From: Perilla frutescens | Taxonomy: Eukaryota > Streptophyta > Magnoliopsida > Lamiales > Lamiaceae | Reading direction: 5' to 3' | Assembly: GCA_026008535.1 (NCBI GenBank) | Contig: BRKX01000012.1 | Coordinates: forward strand, 26,255,848 to 26,319,847 | DNA length: 64,000 bases | Part shown: piece by piece, positions 1 through 12,169 of the stretch | Position numbering within the stretch: position 1 is the first letter of the stretch | Layout of the letters: each line of letters begins with the position of its first letter | Position numbers and translations under genes: made by a program | Notes under the pieces: model-generated | The model's database searches: none | Told to the model about the DNA's origin: nothing | Seen by the model: the letters and a program-made list of their open reading frames with translations, nothing else

Positions 1-1799
1 ATGAACTTCAAATACGTGAGACACGTGTTTGAAAATTTATCTTCTACCTTATTCAATCCAAAAAATTATTTATACTACACATTTCAAATATTTTAATATT
101 TTTCTTTAATAGTTAGATATCATCTGTATATTTCACATATCATACATAAAAGTGGTCAATATTTAATTTCATACTACATATATATAGACCAATATTTTTA
201 CAATAATATAATTTAATACATTAATTTCCATGTGTAAGGAGATATAAAATGATATGATTCCTAAGATGGAATTTGAAATGTCCTCTACAATAAAAGAGAT
301 GACGATGACGCCTTAATTAAATTGTGGAAGCACTGTGACAATTATTCTTCGATGATATCCTATATCCACTTCACACAGTATGGAGGGAGGACGATGATGC
401 ATTGATGCATACATAATAATTTTTTTAAATGTATATATGGTGGTGTATAATTTTTTCTTAATTTTTCTCATTATACCTAAAATTATAAATGGTTTCAATT
501 ATGTTTCTAATGGATTGTAAGCAAACCGATTATGTTATTTTTTTAATTAGAAACAATGAATGATAAGTGTAAGTTTATTTATGGGTATGGATTGTCTGTC
601 AATAAAATAGTGAATAAACTCTAATTTAATATTATATTATTTATACATGTTATAATTGTTTCTATTAATTATTTAACTGTAATTTAATTATTTTATTTCT
701 AAAAACTATTTGTTATAAATCATTTATAAATCTCTCGTCGTGCATCGAATGTGATGTAATACTAGTATGTATAGCGACACGAATCCGAAGGCCCAGATGC
801 TAACGAAAACACACAGCCAAAAGAAATGACAATAAATTTTTCACAATTCAAAAATAATATTTTTGTTGGATTATAAATATTTGGGCAACATTTTGTTTAA
901 AATATTCAAAATATCCATACTCACAGGTGTTTACCATTCAACAAGTCAAAACCTGTTCGATCACAACCAGTCAAAATCCAACAATCAGCATTTAAAATGT
1001 CAAAAAGACCACAACACTTTCAATTGTCCATAAAATTATTAAATACTTCATAATCATAAAATTCATACATATTGACCATAAAATAACATAATCAATAGTT
1101 AGAAATCATAAAAGTGGTTAATGAAATAAGAAGTTCACATTGGTCTACGTCACCCGCCATACGTCATCATATACCTAAAAATAACACTCAGTATGAGTTT
1201 CAATTTCTGAAATATACTTGATCATTCAATAAATAATTTGCATATTAAACAAATTTACATTAATGCCAATAAAAAGTCTCTGCTCATTAATATACGGAAA
1301 GTTAACTCAATACGGTTCTCTATCATATAAATTTCACTGAAGTGACATATTTGTACCGTAGTACCATAATTGCATCGTTGTGCCATACTGCACCGAAGTA
1401 CCATATTTGGAACCATGTATAGAGTTCAGTATATTTCGATGAGCCATAAAAAAATATTTTGAACTTTGAAACATGCTTTAACATAAACATATTTTATAAT
1501 AAAGATAACACGATTTTGAAATATAAAACCACGTGTTGGTTAGAAAATCACTGAGCCATAAAAAAATATTTTGAAGCATGCTTTAACATAAATATATATT
1601 ATCATATTTCACATCATAATCCATACGTTCAATAATTGTAGTGGATATCGACCCTAATGTAATCACATATTCTATCATATTCATAAACATACCAAAATTC
1701 CTCATAAAAGTCGTGTCAATCCACATTGAGCAACATAAGCATAATATATTTTCATGATTGGACGAAAAGCCTGTAAACATTTTTAGAAAATTTTAGTAA
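1..1799. other. AT-rich intergenic DNA
   Basis: No supportable gene. The stretch is AT-rich with no recognisable protein family in either strand. It holds a possible Helitron 3' end (CTAG at 762-765) and a local direct repeat around 1441-1600. Confidence 0.6.
1441..1600. repeat. Local direct duplication, offset 112 bp
   Basis: The string gagccataaaaaaatatttt occurs at 1441 and again at 1553. Both copies are followed by a shared catgctttaacataaa segment; the second copy lacks eight bases just before it. A simple local duplication with no coding content. Confidence 0.7.
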
Positions 1800-1819
1800 G
1801 TGAACCCATCTTATAGCTA

Positions 1820-2717
1820 TAATAGTTGACATGCTATTTATTAACAAATAAGTGAACCGCGAGTGCACGGCGTTATTGTAATACGTAGGTGAGCAAGAGT
1901 ATCGTATCCCACATAGACCGTTATTCATATGTTCTCAAATACAAGTACCTTACTAATATCTAGACACTGAATACGCAAGTAGAATGGAAATAAATAAATA
2001 ACAAAAATAAATGCTGGAAATAAAATAACTTGAACTATCAAAAGGAAAACCTATGCTTTAGGGAAACTGGATTATTATTTCATTATCAATATTCATTAAC
2101 TCTCGCAACCCGACTCTTGTCTTTAATCTATTAATGGTGGAGAATCACTAGTTTGTTATCGGGATGCTTTTAAAGGTACAAACCATAACATAATTATAAT
2201 GAACATAGACTTCACTGCAGTCAGTTCCTCACACATGTCATCACTCCACATCTCAGCATACGAAGATTTATTAAACCCTATGCAATACTTGTTCACTTGG
2301 TCGGTCCTTCCAAGCACACATAACATGATTTCTATCTTTCCATCACTAATTCTTCTCTGGTCAGTACTTCAAATTAATAACTAGTATGCATAAATGGTGA
2401 TCAAGCATCCATACAAGATATAAATAAAGAAATCAAGCCCCGAGAGATAGTAGGAAGAAAGTAATTAAATCATATTATAAAATCCAGAACATCCAAAACA
2501 TAGCTATGTAATTAGCTAGACATAATTAAATAAATAATAAAAACTAGAGTATAAGTATTCATGATAAAATAAATAATAGAACCGAATGACACGGGGAAAT
2601 CCAGTTGTCTTGTCTCTTCTACAGTAACACTCTGCCTCTAGCAACCTTGTCACCTCCTCTCGAGTAGATGGCAAGCCTATTCTTCCCATCTTCTCTCTTG
2701 GTGCATGCTAAGTGGTA
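1820..2717. other. Repeat-like non-coding DNA flanking element A
   Basis: No gene. The segment includes gagtatcgtatcccaca at about 1890, which resembles a motif frequent in plant LTR-retrotransposon-derived repeats (from memory, not searched). It ends at the TTCTC target site of element A and continues, once A is removed, at 11212. Family assignment is a guess. Confidence 0.35.
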
Positions 2718-2722
2718 TTCTC

Positions 2723-4171
2723 TGTTGGGGTTTTTTTCGAATTAAACCATCGCAGGATCATTTGGTTGTTCATTAATCCGTGTTCATACAAATCATAATT
2801 TTATGTAACATGCATGTTTATCACAGTCTATACAAAAAACATGCAAAGCAGATTCGAATCTAATAAAGCGGAAGACATAGAAACGAATCTACTTACAAAT
2901 CGATAGACGGTCTGTGGACAAGATTAAAGATCTAATCTTGCTGTTGAATGAGCACAGTAATGGCGCCACCTATGACCTCAAAATCGTGCACCATAGTATT
3001 CCACTCCAAGATCTTCTGTTATATTCCCGGACTGTATCTAGATTCAGAGTGGGCTGAAATCTACTAGATAGAGTTGTGAAATCTATGGATAACTTTGAGA
3101 GACTAAGAGGGGCTGATTTCCAATGAATAAATTCATCAAAATTTCGTGCCCCCCCTCCCCTTATATATAGGGAGGGGCGAAATTTCATGTTCCAGCCCTA
3201 TTGGGCTGGGCCTCTATCTCAAGTTCAATATCCAGTCCACTTTCAGTCAATTGGGCTACAACAGAGATCTAGAAGAATATTAAATTGGCCCACTAATTTA
3301 TTTAATATCCAATATCCAATAAACCTAGGATATAATTAAATAAATTAAGTTTTACTTTTATTCCACTAAAGAAGCAAAACTGACCTACCAATTTAATACA
3401 TATTTACGAATATGCTTTCTCCTTTAGTCCAGCCATTCCCCGTGTTTAAGATATAATGTTCATTAATTAATTATGTAAGCCTCTGACAGCTATAATTAAT
3501 TAACATCTAAAACCTTGAGTAGTACCACACAAGCTTTATTCATGTACGGAATAAATTCCACCTGCAGGGTTTCAACATGAACTTGTGCTTCCTCAAGAGA
3601 ACATCATCAACCTGGCGCACCAGGACACAGTGCTCATGCATACTGCTCGAGACATCATGTATACATTGTTATTACCCAAGATATCGAATTCGATCTACGA
3701 AAAAATCTCACCCATTGATAAATCAAAGTAATAAACAACACACACATATGCTCGCCAATATCACATGAGTTCAGAACCCGAACTCTGTGGATCTTTATTC
3801 TCTCAGTAACTGGGTCAGAGACAGAGAATAGTATCCTATCGTGATCCTCCTCAATACACTAACCAGTGTACTAGAATAATCAGTTAGCCAAGATAAACTA
3901 ACTTATCAGATTATTCTACGGTGTACCGATGGTGTGTTCAGGACCATCTAAGCCGTGAGCTCTTTAATACATTACAAGGTTCTAATGATATGATCTTTAC
4001 CGTGTGACTCCCCACACCATATCATCTACAATGTAAGTATATGGAACATTGCATAAAACAATTATAGAACATAATCTAAATGCAAACAGTGACTGCAATA
4101 ACTTTCATTTCATATCATCATATCATCAGAAAAGTATACAAAGACAAGTCTTCCAGTATACAAAACCAACA
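2723..4171 (-). repeat. 3' LTR of element A
   Basis: Full LTR of about 1.45 kb, starting TGTTGG and ending CCAACA when read on either strand. The minus-strand promoter region contains TATATATA at about 3162-3169, enclosed by a CCCCTCCCC / GGGAGGGG inverted repeat. The polypurine tract lies directly outside it at 4172. Its partner is the shortened copy at 9889-11206. Confidence 0.95.
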
Positions 4172-4186
4172 ATCTCCCACTTATAC
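4172..4186 (-). other. Polypurine tract of element A
   Basis: Read on the minus strand this is AAGTGGGAGAT immediately before the LTR start TGTTGG. It is the standard copia plus-strand primer site and fixes the element's orientation. Confidence 0.85.
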
Positions 4187-4248
4187 TTGAAGCATGTCTT
4201 TCAAGCATAATAACTAACTGGTAAACTCTCCAATCTAAAACTATCAAC

Positions 4249-7200
4249 TCAAACTGCGCTACCGGGTCTGCATCTCACTCCCATTTTCTCCACGTGACCA
4301 TCAAAGGTCTTAGCCGCCAGGCTCTTCGTGAATGGATCAGCCAGGTTGTCCTCAGATGCAATCTTGACCACCACCACGTCTCCTCTCTTAACGATTTCTC
4401 GTATAAGATGGTACTTTCTCTCTATGTGTTTACTTGCCTTGTGGGCTCTTGGTTCCTTTGAATTTGCCACTGCACCAGAGTTATCACAGTATATCGTGAT
4501 AGTCTTAGGCAAATCAGAAACCACGCCCAAGCCCACTAGGAACCCGCTGAGCCAGACAGCCTCTTTTGTAGCCTCAGAGGCAGCTACATACTCAGCTTCC
4601 ATGGTGAAATCCGCAATGCATTTCTGCTTAATGCTCCTCCATGCGATGGCTCCACCTCCTAGTGTAAACACATAGCCCGAGGTAGACTTACTCTGATCTT
4701 TGTCGGATTGAAAATCTGAGTCCGTGTAACCCAAAGGTACTAGACTATCAGAGTGGAAAACCAACATGTAGTCTCGAGTCCGTTTAAGGTACTTGAGAAT
4801 CTTTTTGACCGCAGTCCAGTGACCTTGTTCAGGGTTAGACTGATATCTGCTTACCATGCCAATGGCATAGCATATATCAGGCCTAGTGCATAGCATAGCA
4901 TACATTAAACTTCCCACAGCCGAAGCATATGGTACTTTCTTCATTTCCTCTATCTCAGACTGTGTTTGGGGACACATTTCCTTGGATAGATGAATTCCAT
5001 GCCTGTAAGGTATAAAACCTTTCTTGGAATCCTGCATGCCAAATCTAGCGATATAAGTCGCCTGGGACAGACATAACATCCTTTTCTGGCGATCACGAAT
5101 GATCTTGATGCCAAGGACATGTCCGGCTTCACCCAGATCCTTCATATCGAACTGCTCGGACAACCACACCCTAATGTTTGACAACACCTTCTTACTGTTT
5201 CCAATAAGCAAGATGTCATCAACATAAAGTACGAGGAATGCCACCACGTTTCCGTCACATTTCTTGTACACACAGCTCTCATCCGGTCTTTGCACGAATC
5301 CATATGACTGGATAACCTCGTCAAATCGGATGTTCCAAGACCTCGATGCCTGCTTGAGTCCATAAATGGATCTCTTAAGCTTACACACCAAGTGCTCTTG
5401 GCCTTTAGCAATGAATCCCTCTAGTTGTTTCATGTGAATGTTTTCCTCAAGACTTCCGTTTAGGAAAGCTGTCTTGATATCCATCTACCAGATCTCATAA
5501 TCCAAATGAGCGGCAATAGACAAGAGAATCCGGATTGACTTAAGCATGGCTACCGGCGAAAAGGTTTCCTCATAATCGATCCCTTCTTTCTGAGTATACC
5601 CTTTTGCCACCAATCTAGCTTTGAAGGTTTTAACCTTCCCATCAGATCCTCTCTTGCGCTTGTAGACCCACTTACAGCCAATGGGTTTTACCCCATCTAG
5701 TGGTTCTACAAGTTCCCAGACTTGATTGTGATCCATAGATCCAATCTCAGACTCCATTGCAGTTTTCCAAGAATCTGCATCTTTATCTCGAATTGCCTCG
5801 TCATAGGTCCTGGGATCCAATTCATTGAGACCCTCTGGGAAATCTGAAGCCTCTCCCAGACCAATGAATCTATCAGGTTGGCGTACAACCCTCTCACTGC
5901 GACGAGGCAGTTCCTGTACTTCTGTGACACGTTGTGCAGTGTTTGGTGGTTCCTCTTCTTGTACAACTGGTGTAGGATTCGATCCACCCCTTAACTCCTC
6001 AAGGATGATGTGACTCCTTGGTTTGTGGTTTATGACATAGTCTTCCTCTAAGAATCGAGCATTGGTGCTAACAATGATCTTCTGATCCTTAGGACTATAA
6101 AACAAACCACCTTTCGTTCCTCTAGGATATCCAACGAACAGCCTTACATCAGTACGAGGAGCCAGCTTATCAACTTCCTTGTCCAACACGTGTGCTGGGC
6201 TACCCCAAATCCAAATATGGTTCAAACTGGGCTTTCGTCCAGTCCATAGTTCTGTAGGTGTAGCAGGAACTGATTTCGATGGAACCAAGTTAAGAATATA
6301 GGCTGCTGTTTCCAGGGCATATCCCCAGAACGAAATAGGCAACTCAGAATAACTCATTATCGATCTAACCATCTCTAACAATGTACGATTCCTTCTTTCC
6401 GCCACGCCATTCTGCTGTGGCGTTCCAGGCGCAGTCAACTGGGATGTAATCCCACTCTCTGCCATGTAATCCCTAAATTCGATTGAGAGGTACTCACCAC
6501 CACGATCAGAACGTAGTGACTTGATATTTCTGCCTGTTTGTTTCTCCGCTTCTGCCTTGAACTCTTTGAATTTCTCAAAGCATTCAGACTTGCGACGTAA
6601 CAGGTAGATATAACCGTATCTAGAGTAATCATCAATGAGAGTGATGAAATACTCGAACCCTCCTCGAGCTTGAACTGACATAGGGCCACATAGGTCAGAG
6701 TGAATCAAATCTAATAGCCCTTCGGATCTATTTCCTTTTGACTGGAGAGGACGCTTGGTCATTTTACCTTCCAAACAGGATTCACGCAAAGAAAACGATT
6801 CCAGTTCCAAAGAAGACAATGGTCCATCGTTTACAAGCCTTTGTATCCTCTTAAGGTTAATATGACCTAGCCTTAGATGCCAAAGATAGGTTTGATTCAA
6901 TTCCGAAGGTTCTTTTCTCTTGTTAGGGTTTATGATCGATGTATTCAACAGTTGTCTTTGCGTAATGTTTTCAGTTGGTTTAAGAAAGTATAAGTGTCCA
7001 TCCAATGTGCCAGAACAGATAAAATGTTTACCACTAAAGATAACTACTTTGTTATCAAAAGAAACAGAATATCCATCCATAATAAATTTAGAAACTGAAA
7101 TCAAGTTTCGCCTAAAACCAGGCACATAAAGACAATCTTTCAAAACCAAAGTTCTATCACTACTGAAAGGTAAAACAACGTCTCCCACTGCAACAGCTGC

Positions 7201-8187
7201 CACTCTCGTAGCATTTCCCATGTAGACGGTGATCTCGTCCTCACTCAGCTGTCTTTTTACCAGGAACCCCTGTAAAGACATGCAAACATGATCAGTAGCT
7301 CCAGTATCTACTACCCATGACTCGGTAGAACAAGTTGCTAAACATGTTTCCACAACCAGAGTGTGAGATGTACCTCTCTTCTTCTTCTTGTTAGGACACG
7401 CCGCCTTTCAGTGACCTGGTTGGCCGCACTTGAAGCACTTAGTCTTCGACTTGAATTCCTCGGGAGGAATCTTTGCCTTTGGCTTTTTCACTTTAGGCGC
7501 CTCATCTGCAGCCTTCTTAGGTGCGTTTCTCTTCTTCCTTTTTCCACCAGAAGAAGACGCTCATTTTTCAGCTATGTGGGCCTCAGGATTGCTCTTTTGG
7601 AGCAATTAAGCCGCCTGAAGATCTATGAGCAGTTCAGTCAGGCTGACATCCCTTTTAATCATGTTAAAATTCAGCCTGAACTGTTCAAACTTCGAAGACA
7701 AGCTATGAAGAACAATGTCGATTTGAGAATCACCATCTAGCTCTCCACCCAAGGTCTCGATCTCAGATAAATACCCCATCATCATGAGAACGTGATCCCT
7801 AACAGGTGTGGAGTCAGACATTCTCGCATCCATTAGCTTCTTCATTGCCAAATGGCGTGCCGAGCGGTTTTGATGACCGAATAGCTGCCTAAGGTTGTAC
7901 ATGATATCATAAGCAGTTTTCATAGGCTCATGCTGATGTTGCAACACACTTGACATAGATGCCAAAATGTAACAGCGCGCTATCTCATTAGACCTAAGCC
8001 ACTTATCATATGCAACCTTTTGGGCTTCGTCAGAACCCTCATCTGGCGTCTGAGGACAAACCTCTTCAAGCACAAACTTGTGTCCCTCAGCAACAAGAAC
8101 TAAGTTAAGGTTACGAATCCAGTCATTGTAGTTTTCACCGACAAGTTTGTTTTCTTTGAGGATTGAGGACAGATTGGAGAGTGCCAT
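4249..8187 (-). pseudogene. gag-pol polyprotein of copia element A (four in-frame stops)
   Basis: A single reading frame of about 1,310 codons starting at MALSNLSSIL; an upstream in-frame Met at 8217 is less likely. Order: copia-type gag; zinc knuckle CFKCGQPGH...C whose aromatic position is a TGA; aspartic protease WVVDTGATDHVC; pre-integrase motif WHLRLGHI; integrase core (LIHSDLCGPM, LIDDYSRYGYIYL); reverse transcriptase with LYVDDILL (codons 5215-5226); RNase H with a YCDNSGAV segment and the terminal NLADPFTKSL. Length is normal for the family. Stops are TAA at 7606, a TGA at about 7557, the zinc-knuckle TGA at about 7408, and TAG at 5485, where most copia RTs have Gln before MDIKTAFLNG. 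No frameshift is seen, so the frame is recently dead. Confidence 0.95.
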
Positions 8188-9888
8188 TGATGATATGAAA
8201 TAACTGAAATTAAACATGCAGTACAGTCACATAACAAGTTTAGGATAAACAGTATATAATCGAAAGCCTCATAAAAATTATATACTTTTCCACCGACACT
8301 TTAAAAACATCTTTTATAAGCCACGATAGTGTGGACGTTTATAAAAAACATCTTTAAATAGGTTAAACCTTTAATTTGCCTCGAGTTGAGTTTCCTTACA
8401 ATAAGCAAATTAATAGCCGGATAATTAACACGGTCATGTAATCGTCTAACTGATAAGCCACGATCGTGTGGACGTTTATCAATAAATTACATCTAAGTGT
8501 GCACACCATTATCTTCGCACCAAGATCACTACTCGAATTTAACCGCTCCAGATAGAGGAGTCAGTTAGTCCTAATAGTGTTCTACAGCTATCCTTTTAGG
8601 AGATTTAATTTCTAGAGAAATCTGTGATATGACACATCCGATATGGAGAAAGACCGATGTCAACGCGCATGCCCATCACTTCTTAATTAAACCAGATTTT
8701 AATGGAGACCGTATGAGATTTTCTACATACTTTGGTATGAATCTCTCCCACTTAGTTATTTATGTTTGAGGTTTCATTTTATCCCATTATCGAACATGCA
8801 AACATCACATAAAATGATAAACATCCATTGCATGCTTCAACATAATAAGCAACAGTAATATTCCAACTATCATGGCTTATATCTCATGTTGATTGATGAG
8901 ATAAAACTGGAAAGTCAGCTCCGGAAACAGCTAGGAATCGCCGCCCCTTCACCGCGCCTCGCCGAAAATCCTAGCTCCATTTAGGGTTTCGGGACGTGAA
9001 CCGGTGAACCTTCCTTTTTGGTGCTGAACCACTTTCCTTCTTTTGAGTTGATCTCCGATCTTTATTCAATACAGACTATCTATTCCAAAAGGAAAAATCT
9101 AATATTGCTAGAATAAAAATTACAACTCAAAAACTCGTCTAACAGCTTTATATCTATTACATTAAAACAACGTAAAATAAAACCTAGACCTAATCCATGG
9201 ATTTTCTCATGGATTAAAATCACGTAGCCAAACCGGCATACGGCCAACATCCATTCAACATAAACATACATCACATAAAATAAAGGAGCCATGATAGTTG
9301 GTAAACCTGCAAACAAACACAGTCTACAAAAACCAACAATCATGTATTATATGATCCACATAAAATAACATATGATATCTATGCATGAATATTAAATAAT
9401 AATCGAATTTTACAATTAATTAAATTAATTAATTCGATATTATCCACAAGATAAAAATTGGAAATTAAAATAATTATCCACCAATTTTAATCTTGTTATT
9501 TTCGAAAATATCACTTAAATAAATATGGAAATTAATTATAATTATCCAACAAATTTATTTAATATTTTCTAACCACCCTAATTAAATAATAATTGGATAT
9601 ATTGATATAAATCAAAAATCTAATCCAAATATTATCCATAAGAATCTAAATCTTTAAGGATAAAGTTTGGAGATTTGATTCCAATCCAAAATCTTCCAAA
9701 ACCTATCCAAAATTAAATTCTTATCACAATTGGATTTTGATAATTATTTGTATATATCCAAAATCACCTTATCCAATTTTTAATCTATAGTTTTCGAAAA
9801 TAATCCAAATAATAAATCTGGAAATTTGATCCACTTCAAATTCTTCCAAATTTAAAATTCTATTTTCAAATCTATCTATTTTCAAAGT
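8188..9888 (-). other. Non-coding leader of element A
   Basis: About 1.7 kb between gag and the 5' LTR with no supportable frame. It matches the leader of element B (57350-59819) but stops abruptly near 9888, where the B leader continues for roughly 800 bp to its primer-binding site. The missing part includes the primer-binding site of A. Confidence 0.8.
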
Positions 9889-11206
9889 AGATTCGAATCT
9901 AATAAAGCGGAAGACATAGAATCGAATCTACTTACAAATCGATAGACGGTCTGTGGACAAGATTAAAGATCTAATCTTGCTGTTGAATGAGTACAGGGAT
10001 GGCGCCACCTAGCTCAAAATTCGACCACCACAAATTCTACTCCAACATCTTCTGTTGTATTCCCGGACTGTATCTAGATTCAGAGTGGGCTGAAATCTAC
10101 TAGATAGAGTTGTGAAATCTGTGGATAACTTTGAGAGACCAAGAGGGGCTGATTTCCTATGAATAATTCATCCAAATTTCGTGCCCCCCCTCCCCTTATA
10201 TATAGGGAGGGGCGAAATTTCATGTTCCAGCCCTATTGGGCTGGGCCTCTCTCTCAAGTTCAATATCCAGTCCACTTTCAGTCAATTGGGCTACAACAGA
10301 GATCTAGAAGAATATTAAATTGGCCCACTAATTTATTTAATATCCAATATCCAATAAATCTAGGATATAATTAAATAAATTAAGTTTTACTTTTATTCCA
10401 CTAAAGAAGCAAAACTGACCTACCAATTTAATACATATTTACGAATATGCTTTCTCCTTTAGTCCAGTCATTCCCCGTGTTTAAGATATAATGTTCATTA
10501 ATTAATTATGTAAGCCTCTGACAGCTATAATTAATTAACATCTAAAACCTTGAGTAGTACCACACAAGCTTTATTCATGTACGGAATAAATTCCACCTGC
10601 AGGGTTTCAACATGAACTTGTGCTTCCTCAAGAGAACATCATCAACCTGGCGCACCAGGACACAGTGCTCATGCATACTGCTTGAGACATCATGTATACA
10701 TTGTTATTACCCAAGATATCGAATTTGATCTACGAAAAGATCTCACCCATTGATAAATCAAAGTAATAAACAACACACACATATGCTCGCCAATATCACA
10801 TGAGTTCAGAACCCGAACTCTGTGGATCTTTATTCTCTCAGTAACTGGGTCAGAGACAGAGAATAGTATCCTATCGTGATCCTCCTCAATACACTAACCA
10901 GTGTACTAGAATAATCAGTTAGCCAAGATAAACTAACTTATCAGATTATTCTACGGTGTACCGATGGTGTGTTCAGGACCATCTAAGCCGTGAGCTCTTT
11001 AATACATTACAAGGTTCTAATGATATGATCTTTACCGTGTGACTCCCCACACCATATCATCTACAATGTAAGTATATGGAACATTGCATAAAACAATTAT
11101 AGAACATAATCTAAATGCAAACATTGACTGCAATAACTTTCTTTTCATATCATCATATCATCAGAAAAGTATACAAAGACAAGTCTTCCAGTATACAAAA
11201 CCAACA
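9889..11206 (-). repeat. 5' LTR of element A, inner end deleted
   Basis: Matches 2723-4171 from the segment gattcgaatctaataaagcg onward. It lacks roughly the first 130 bp (plus-strand order) found in the other copy. The outer end is intact (ccaaca, then the TTCTC duplication). The TATATATA promoter core is at about 10197-10204. Confidence 0.93.
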
Positions 11207-11211
11207 TTCTC

Positions 11212-12165
11212 AATATATGGGGCGTGTATCATAGTAGAGCATTTTATATCTAGGTTTAAAACCATGAATTAGAGATAAAAAATTACATTCCTGCGAACCC
11301 GTATACATGGGTCGATCGACATGATTGGGTTGACCCAAATGCATGTTTTTACACGAGATCGACCTAGGTGAGCTCGGTTGGGTCGACCCAGGCCTTCATA
11401 AATTGCACTGGCTTGGGTCGACCAATACTTTCCGAGTCAACCCAAGTATATTTTGCACTGGGCTTTCTTCAAGTTTTGATCATTTAATCCAGTCCATTAG
11501 GCTTTAATTGAGTATTTAATTAAGCCCAAGGACATAATTAAATCATCCTTTAACTCCTCAAATCCATATTTAACTGTTTTGCTTCAAATATGTAACGAAA
11601 TCACAATTATTACTGGAAAACTAGCAAACACATAAAAAATTCCAATTGATAACAATATAAGCACAAAAGCTATATAAAATACACAACTTCATATAATAAA
11701 TATCATTAATTCATATCTAAAAGTTGTGTAAAATACACAGCTGTCAATAGCTGAAGCTCTATTCATACCATGCTCGTCTTAAGCCTGTCGTTTCGGGGTT
11801 AGGAACTTAATTGCAACTAAATAGAGTTGTAGCTTTTTCACCAACTGCCCATCCCAGTTGTCGCATCGGGTAAATACCTATTTATAAAGATCATATATTA
11901 GCCACATACTAATGTCTTATACATAAACTACAACATAAGAAAGGGGCAAGAGGTCGAATCCTAAAATAATAATGTAGTATGATAACAATTTTCGGTCTAT
12001 ATACAATCATAACTTATAAGTTATATCGGGGTCCTCGATTTAGTAAATAAATAATCAAATCTCACGAATCTAAATAGTAATATATGACATGAGATGTATA
12101 AAATCATAATCCTACTTAAGAGCTCCCGAGCATGGTCTAGAGTAGTGTACAAAGTTTTTGGACAA
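11212..12165. other. Non-coding repeat-like DNA with GGGTCGACCCA motifs
   Basis: No gene. Between 11310 and 11450 the palindromic motif gggtcgaccca and variants (gggttgaccca, gagtcaaccca) recur about five times in both orientations. The rest is AT-rich. It is contiguous with 1820-2717 once element A is removed. Confidence 0.4.
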
Positions 12166-12169
12166 TAAA

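Larger units (their letters stand above)
2723..11206 (-). mobile_element. Ty1/copia LTR retrotransposon A (decayed, TSD TTCTC)
   Basis: An 8.5-kb copia-type element on the minus strand. It is bounded by LTRs that begin TGTTG and end CAACA, and flanked by a perfect 5-bp duplication TTCTC (2718-2722 and 11207-11211). In element order it has a truncated 5' LTR, a non-coding leader, one gag-pol frame with protease, integrase, reverse transcriptase and RNase H in copia order, a polypurine tract and a full 3' LTR. Four in-frame stops break the polyprotein. A deletion removed the inner end of the 5' LTR, the primer-binding site and part of the leader. The same LTR family recurs in elements B and C near the right end. 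It cannot transpose on its own. Confidence 0.97.

Noticed and set aside
3577..3768. Recurring short frame MNLCFLKRTSSTWRTRTQ in LTRs (also 62711-62902)
   Set aside because: It lies wholly within the LTR, recurs only because the LTR is repeated, and has no family resemblance.
10159..10374. LTR frames around the TATA box (also 60234-60440 and 63285-63590)
   Set aside because: They cover the promoter core and its GC-rich arms and are by-products of LTR composition.
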